DNA of 18,556 nt. It comes from JACCTH01 sp035250485. Lineage in GTDB: Bacteria > Actinomycetota > Acidimicrobiia > Spongiisociales > ZC4RG35. The notes under the pieces were generated by a model. It was not told where the DNA came from, searched no databases, and worked only from the letters and a program-made list of their open reading frames with translations. The stretch covers positions 1 to 18,556 of the forward strand of contig DATFFB010000206.1 of the NCBI GenBank assembly GCA_035250485.1, in the 5' to 3' direction. The position numbers were made by a program, and so were the translations under genes. This document shows positions 14,692-18,556 of this stretch, piece by piece. The stretch's first letter is position 1, and each line of letters begins with the position of its first letter.

Positions 14692-16007
14692 GTCAGGAAG
14701 CCCTCGTAATTGCGCATAGTCAACTGGCTCTCGATCTGTTTCATGGTTTCGATCGCCACTCCGACCACGATCAGTATCGAGACCCCGGAAAAGCCAATCG
14801 GAATGTTCCAGATCAGTGTCGCCAGAGTCGGCAGCACGGCGATGAGGCCGAGGAAAATCGATCCGGGCAAGGTGATGCGATTGAGGGTGTGGCTCAAATA
14901 GCGAGAGGTGGCCGATCCGGGTCGGATGCCGGGAATGAAGCCCCCTTGCCGTTGCAGCATCTCCCCCTGGCGCTGGGGATCGAATTGGATCGCGGTGTAG
15001 AAGTACGTGAAAAAGATGATGAGCGAGAAGAGAATCAACACGTACCAGAAACTGATCTGACCACCGCTCGCTCCGCCTCCCAGGTTGGAGTCCAACCACC
15101 GGCGGACCCCCTGCATGAACCGATTATTGAAAGGAATCGCCGTCACCAGGAGGGAGGGAAAGAGCAAGACCGAGGAGGCGAAGATCACCGGGATGACTCC
15201 GGCGGTGTTCACCTTCAGCGGGATGTAGGTCGATTGCCCGCCCATCACCCGCCGGCCCCGAACCCGCTTGGCGAATGAGATCGGAATCCGGCGCTGGGCC
15301 TGGTCGATATAGATGATCGCCACGATCATCACCACGAAGGCCAGGATGACCAGGGCGAATAGGCCGTAGCGCTCGATGGCGCCGGTGGCACCCCAGAGCT
15401 GACCGAAAATGGAGGGAAACTGGCTCAGGATCGAAGCGAAGATCAAGAGCGACATTCCGTTGCCGATCCCGCGCTGGGTGATGAGCTCGCCCAACCACAT
15501 CACGAAGGCGGTGCCGGCCGTCATGGTCAAGATGATGAGCGCTACCCGGCCCGGGGTGTAGTTGGGCACCAGGTCGATGCCCTGGGTAAAGGTGCCGGTA
15601 TGAAAAAGGTAGGTGAATCCCGCTGATTGGATGGCGGCCAGACCCACAGTCAGGTAGCGGGTCCACTGGGTGATGGTTTTCCGACCCGCCTCACCCTCCT
15701 CCTGCAGCGCCTGCAAACGAGGGATCACCACAGTGAGAAGCTGCATGATGATGGTGGCGGTGATATAGGGCAGGATTCCCAGGGCGAGCACCGAGAACTG
15801 CTCGAGGGCTCCGCCCGAAAAGAGATTCAGCAGCCCGTAGATGCCACCAGCCTGTTGCTGAGCCTGGAAAATCCTCACCGCCTCGAGGTCGATGCCGGGC
15901 ACCGGAATCGCGGTGCCGAGGCGGTAAACGGCAAACATCGCCAGCGTGAAGAGGATCTTCCCCCGCAAGTCGGGAATCGTGAACATGTGCCGGAACATCG
16001 CCAGCAT
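14688..16007 (-). CDS. secY: Protein translocase subunit SecY
   Basis: A 439-residue polytopic membrane protein, the channel of the SecYEG translocon. Ten membrane segments are expected and the hydrophobic pattern supports this. MLAMFRHMFTIPDLRGKILFT starts the family N-terminus, IPVPGID (34-40) lies at the plug region, LQEEGEAGRKTITQWTRYLTVGLA (about 101-124) and the cytoplasmic loop SFAKRVRGRRVMGGQSTYIPLKVN are signatures, and the C-terminus has TLNRITLPGSIFLGLIAVLP. The ATG directly follows the rplO stop (TAAATG), and the stop overlaps adk. Confidence 0.98.
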   Translation of the reverse strand: MLAMFRHMFTIPDLRGKILFTLAMFAVYRLGTAIPVPGIDLEAVRIFQAQQQAGGIYGLLNLFSGGALEQFSVLALGILPYITATIIMQLLTVVIPRLQALQEEGEAGRKTITQWTRYLTVGLAAIQSAGFTYLFHTGTFTQGIDLVPNYTPGRVALIILTMTAGTAFVMWLGELITQRGIGNGMSLLIFASILSQFPSIFGQLWGATGAIERYGLFALVILAFVVMIVAIIYIDQAQRRIPISFAKRVRGRRVMGGQSTYIPLKVNTAGVIPVIFASSVLLFPSLLVTAIPFNNRFMQGVRRWLDSNLGGGASGGQISFWYVLILFSLIIFFTYFYTAIQFDPQRQGEMLQRQGGFIPGIRPGSATSRYLSHTLNRITLPGSIFLGLIAVLPTLATLIWNIPIGFSGVSILIVVGVAIETMKQIESQLTMRNYEGFLT

Positions 16008-16502
16008 TTAGCGCGCCCCCCTCCCGGCTGCGCCGGCCCCCCCTGCGGGGGGAGAAACAAGAACCTCCACCGACCCACCAGCCGCTTCGATCTTGGCCTT
16101 GGCGGCCTCCGAGAAAGCATCCGCCTTGATCGTCAATGCGCGGTCGATCTCGCCCAAGGCGAGCACCTTCACCCGACCGTGGTGCTTGACCAAGCCTTTT
16201 TGGCGCAGATCCTCGGGAGTGATCACCGACCCGGCCGGGAACCGATTAAGCGTCGCCAGGTTGATGACCGCATAGGGCTCCTTGTTGGGGTTCCGGAACC
16301 CCTTCAGCTTCGGAATCCGCATCGACATCGGCGTCTGGCCACCCTCGAACCCGGGTCGGAGGGTGTTACGAGCCTTCAGGCCCTTGGTTCCCCGTCCCGC
16401 GGTCTTGTGACCCTTGCCCCCCGTGCCGCGCCCGACCCGCTTCCGCGCCTTACGCGACCCGGGAGCGGGGCTCAGATCATGAAGTTGAAACTGATCACTC
16501 AT
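16008..16502 (-). CDS. rplO: 50S ribosomal protein L15
   Basis: A 164-residue uL15. GRGTGGKGHKTAGRGTKGLKAR, the conserved Gly-rich N-terminal tail, is visible near residues 25-46, and RPGFEGGQTPMSMRIPKLKGF follows. The C-terminus has the IEAAGGSVEVL motif and then an Ala/Gly-rich extension ending AAGRGAR. The ATG at 16502 (MSDQFQLHDLSPAPGS) is the family-like start and lies 8 nt inside rpmD, within or just after the heptamer repeat. An upstream in-frame ATG at 16556 would translate the repeat and is unlikely. Confidence 0.96.
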   Translation of the reverse strand: MSDQFQLHDLSPAPGSRKARKRVGRGTGGKGHKTAGRGTKGLKARNTLRPGFEGGQTPMSMRIPKLKGFRNPNKEPYAVINLATLNRFPAGSVITPEDLRQKGLVKHHGRVKVLALGEIDRALTIKADAFSEAAKAKIEAAGGSVEVLVSPPAGGAGAAGRGAR

Positions 16503-16719
16503 TGGTTGTCTTTTGTCTCTTGTCTTTTGTCTTGGGCTCGGTAGCCACCTCCACAAGATGCCTGACCTTGTGAATCATTCCCCGGGTAGCCGCGTTGTCG
16601 GGGAGCTCGTTGCTGGAATTGAGCTTGCCGAGGCCCAAGCCCTTGACGGTCTTCACCGTCCCCGGCTTCTCGCCGATGAGCGAGCGTCGGAGTATGACCT
16701 TCACGGTCCCCTCAGCCAT
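16495..16719 (-). CDS. rpmD: 50S ribosomal protein L30
   Basis: A 74-residue uL30. VKVILRRSLIGEKPGTVKTVKGLGLGKL is the family core, and DNAATRGMIHKVRHLVEV completes it. The core ends at about residue 62; the remaining tail KTKDKRQKTTNE is encoded by a heptamer repeat and is extra compared with typical 58-62 residue L30. The ATG overlaps the rpsE stop (TGATG), and the stop lies 8 nt past the rplO start. Confidence 0.96.
   Translation of the reverse strand: MAEGTVKVILRRSLIGEKPGTVKTVKGLGLGKLNSSNELPDNAATRGMIHKVRHLVEVATEPKTKDKRQKTTNE
16504..16531. repeat. Four tandem heptamers (TTTTGTC consensus) in the rpmD 3' end
   Basis: The plus strand reads four consecutive 7-mers, GGTTGTC, TTTTGTC, TCTTGTC and TTTTGTC; on the coding strand they are (GACAAAA)-like. 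They encode the Lys-rich tail of L30 and end just before the rplO ATG. Seven is not a multiple of three, so gain or loss of one unit would change the rpmD tail frame. Confidence 0.85.
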
Positions 16720-17258
16720 CAGTTATCAACCGCCCGCATTGCTTCGGTGCTTCGATAGGCGGCGAGTAGTCCTGGAGGAATGACGTCCTCGGGCCTGCGT
16801 CCCCTCGCTTGAGCGACTTGGTCGGGTCGACGCTGGCCGGTGAGGGCCTTCATAGCTGCTTGGGCAACGTTGATGTGAGTCGGCGAACCGATCGATTTTG
16901 CCAGGGCGTCCTTGATACCCGCTGCCTCGAGAATCTGGCGCACGGCGCCACCGGCGATGACGCCCGTTCCGGGGGCCGCGGGCTTTATCAATACCCGCGA
17001 GGCTCCATGGACGCCGAGCGCCTCGTGAACGATGGTGCTCCCCGCCATGGGGATGGTGACCATGGCCTTGCGCGCGGATTCCATGCCCTTCTGAATGGCG
17101 GTAGGAACCTCACGCGCCTTCCCATAGCCGACGCCAACCTTGCCATTCCCGTCGCCAACGACCACCAGCGCGCTGAAGCTGAATCGCTTGGCGCCCTTGG
17201 TCACCTTGGCGACCCGGTTGATATTGATCACTCGCTCTTCAAATTGGGACTCTGCCAC
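16719..17258 (-). CDS. rpsE: 30S ribosomal protein S5
   Basis: A 179-residue uS5, important for decoding fidelity. FEERVININRVAKVTKGAKRFSF and ALVVVGDGNGKVGVGYGKA (about 30-48) are S5 signatures, and the C-terminal domain has HGASRVLIKPAAPGTGVIAGGAVR. The GTG at 17258 is chosen because AAGGAG (17270-17265) lies 6 nt upstream and it gives the family N-terminus MAESQFEERV. The frame is open to 17348, but that would run deep into rplR. The stop overlaps rpmD (TGATG). Confidence 0.97.
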   Translation of the reverse strand: MAESQFEERVININRVAKVTKGAKRFSFSALVVVGDGNGKVGVGYGKAREVPTAIQKGMESARKAMVTIPMAGSTIVHEALGVHGASRVLIKPAAPGTGVIAGGAVRQILEAAGIKDALAKSIGSPTHINVAQAAMKALTGQRRPDQVAQARGRRPEDVIPPGLLAAYRSTEAMRAVDN

Positions 17259-17264
17259 TACACG

Positions 17265-17270
17265 CTCCTT
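17265..17270 (-). promoter_or_regulatory. Ribosome binding site that fixes the rpsE start
   Basis: AAGGAG on the minus strand overlaps the rplR stop codon (TAAGGAG) and lies 6 nt before the GTG at 17258. It decides the start of rpsE, for which longer readings exist. Confidence 0.75.
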
Positions 17271-17622
17271 AGAAATCGAGACCAGACTCGCGGGCGGCAT
17301 CGGCCAGGGCCTTGAGCCGGCCGTGATAGGCGAATCCCCCGCGGTCAAAAACGACCGTATCTACACCGGCGGCCTTGGCCCGCGAGGCGATCAGCTTTCC
17401 CACCTCGCTGGCGGTGTCGACGGAGAGCTTTCGGTCGCGGAGATCGGCCTCCTGAGAGGAGGCGGCCGCCACAGTCCGCCCGCTTTGATCGTCGATGATC
17501 TGGGCGTAGATGTAGCGGTTGCTGCGATAGACCGCCAGGCGGGGCCGGCCGGCTTCGCCGAAAACACCCTTGCGGACCCGGGCATGACGCCGGCGGCGTT
17601 GGTCGATGCGCGTGCCTCTCAT
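17269..17622 (-). CDS. rplR: 50S ribosomal protein L18
   Basis: A 117-residue uL18 that binds 5S rRNA. RRRRHARVRKGVFG near the N-terminus, RPRLAVYRSNRYIYAQIIDD (about 27-46) and the C-terminal FDRGGFAYHGRLKALADAARE are family signatures. The ATG overlaps the rplF stop (ATGA). The stop carries the rpsE ribosome binding site. Confidence 0.98.
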   Translation of the reverse strand: MRGTRIDQRRRRHARVRKGVFGEAGRPRLAVYRSNRYIYAQIIDDQSGRTVAAASSQEADLRDRKLSVDTASEVGKLIASRAKAAGVDTVVFDRGGFAYHGRLKALADAARESGLDF

Positions 17623-18158
17623 CGCTTGCCGGCCTTGCCTGCCTTGCGACGGACCTGCTCGTTGCTGTACCGGATGCCCTTGCCTTTGTAAGGCTCAGGA
17701 GGGCGCAGCTTGCGGATATCGGCGGCCACCTGGCCGACCACTTCCTTGTCAAAACCAGTGATGATGACCTTGGTGGGCTCGGGTACCTCGAAAGTCACCC
17801 CCGGCGGCGCGGCGAAGCTGACGGGATGGCTGAAACCGAGCTGCAATTCGAGTTCCTGGCCTCTTTGAATAGCGCGATAACCAACGCCGACGATGGTGAG
17901 CTCGGAACGGAAACCCTCCGAGACCCCGACGACCATGTTGTTGAGCAAGGCCCGCGACAAGCCATGAAGGGCGCGGCTTTGGCGCTCGTCATCGTGCCGG
18001 GACACCACCAGCTCCCCGTTCTCCTGGGTGATGCTCACCCGATCCGAAAAGATCCGCTCGAGCGTGCCCTTTGAGCCCTTGACTGAAACGCGCGAGCCCG
18101 ACACCTTCACCTCGACCCCACTCGGAATCGGAATCGGCTTCTTCCCCACCCGGCTCAT
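17619..18158 (-). CDS. rplF: 50S ribosomal protein L6
   Basis: A 179-residue uL6 near the factor-binding centre. MSRVGKKPIPIPSGVEV is the standard start, GVGYRA marks the second domain, and PEPYKGKGIRYSNEQVRRKAGK is the C-terminal L6 signature. The ATG at 18158 follows the rpsH stop with one base between them (TGAGATG); an in-frame ATG at 18188 lies inside rpsH and adds non-family residues. The C-terminus ends KAGKR and overlaps rplR. Confidence 0.98.
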   Translation of the reverse strand: MSRVGKKPIPIPSGVEVKVSGSRVSVKGSKGTLERIFSDRVSITQENGELVVSRHDDERQSRALHGLSRALLNNMVVGVSEGFRSELTIVGVGYRAIQRGQELELQLGFSHPVSFAAPPGVTFEVPEPTKVIITGFDKEVVGQVAADIRKLRPPEPYKGKGIRYSNEQVRRKAGKAGKR

Positions 18159-18159
18159 C

Positions 18160-18555
18160 TCACCAAACCTCACACAAAATCTCGCCACCGAGGCGTCGGC
18201 GGCGGGCTTCCCGATCGGCCAGGAGACCCTGCGAAGTGGACACGACCGCCACCCCGAGACCGCCCTGGACGCGCGGTATCTCCCCGGCCTGGCGATAGAC
18301 CCGGTGTCCGGGCCGAGATACCCGGCGGAGACCGGCGATCACCGGTGAGCGACGGGGTCCATAACGAAGAAACAGAATCAGGTTCTGCTGGACGCCTTCG
18401 CCCGCGGTCTCGTAACGATCGATGTACCCCTCGACCACGAGAATCTTGGCGATCCCTTCCCGCAATTTCGACAAGGGCATCTCCACCTGCTCGTGCCCGA
18501 CCGCGATCGAGTTGCGGATCCGGGTCAACATGTCGGCAATCGGATCGGTCATCAT
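18160..18555 (-). CDS. rpsH: 30S ribosomal protein S8
   Basis: A 131-residue uS8 that binds the central domain of 16S rRNA and, in E. coli, represses the spc operon. TDPIADMLTRIRN at the N-terminus and the C-terminal VSTSQGLLADREAR and GGEILCEVW are diagnostic. Two consecutive ATGs (18555 and 18552) could start it; both are one base or a few bases from the window edge, so the ribosome binding site cannot be seen, and a slightly longer start beyond the window is possible. The upstream spc genes (rpsN, rplE and so on) would lie past the end. Confidence 0.96.
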   Translation of the reverse strand: MMTDPIADMLTRIRNSIAVGHEQVEMPLSKLREGIAKILVVEGYIDRYETAGEGVQQNLILFLRYGPRRSPVIAGLRRVSRPGHRVYRQAGEIPRVQGGLGVAVVSTSQGLLADREARRRRLGGEILCEVW

Positions 18556-18556
18556 G

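Noticed and set aside
14692..15099. Upstream extension of the adk frame into secY
   Set aside because: SecY is clearly the real gene there; adk family proteins begin at the P-loop segment found right after the TTG at 14691.

Overview
The window is 18.6 kb of GC-rich bacterial chromosome carrying 27 protein genes, all on the minus strand, so gene order is read from high to low coordinates. The gene content and order (end of the spc ribosomal operon, alpha operon, then rplM-rpsI-glmM-glmS-acpS-nnr-alr) fit an actinobacterium. A deep lineage such as Acidimicrobiia is my best guess, but that is inference from gene order and composition only. Ten of the 27 genes appear to start at GTG or TTG.

Region 1 (18555-14146) is the distal spc operon: rpsH, rplF, rplR, rpsE, rpmD, rplO, secY, adk. 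Region 2 (14149-10261) holds map, infA, rpmJ and the alpha operon: rpsM, rpsK, rpsD, rpoA, rplQ. Nearly every junction is a 1-8 nt start/stop overlap or a gap of a few bases. Region 3 (10229-8060) is coaA (type I pantothenate kinase), a small Yip1-like membrane protein and truA. Region 4 (7966-7137) is rplM-rpsI behind a 93-nt leader with hairpins. Region 5 (7134-3695) is glmM, a 245-nt gap, then glmS. Region 6 (3698-26) is acpS, a fused NAD(P)H-hydrate epimerase/dehydratase, alr and a P1/S58-family peptidase. No RNA genes other than the ribozyme below, no mobile elements and no CRISPR arrays were seen.

The main discovery-type feature is in the glmM-glmS gap. The leader of glmS (about 5721 down to 5592, minus strand) carries every hallmark segment of the glmS self-cleaving ribozyme: AGCGCC at the cleavage site, TGACGAGG, the CGGCGGATG core strand, and a 3' domain closed by a GCGA tetraloop hairpin. 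This class is best known from Firmicutes, so finding it intact in an apparently actinobacterial cell-wall and ribosome gene cluster is noteworthy. It would make glmS sense its product, glucosamine-6-phosphate, separately from the co-directional glmM just upstream.

Together the genes cover translation (ribosomal proteins, IF-1, TruA, Map), transcription (RpoA), secretion (SecY), nucleotide and cofactor supply (Adk, CoaA, Nnr, AcpS) and cell-wall precursors (GlmM, GlmS, Alr).
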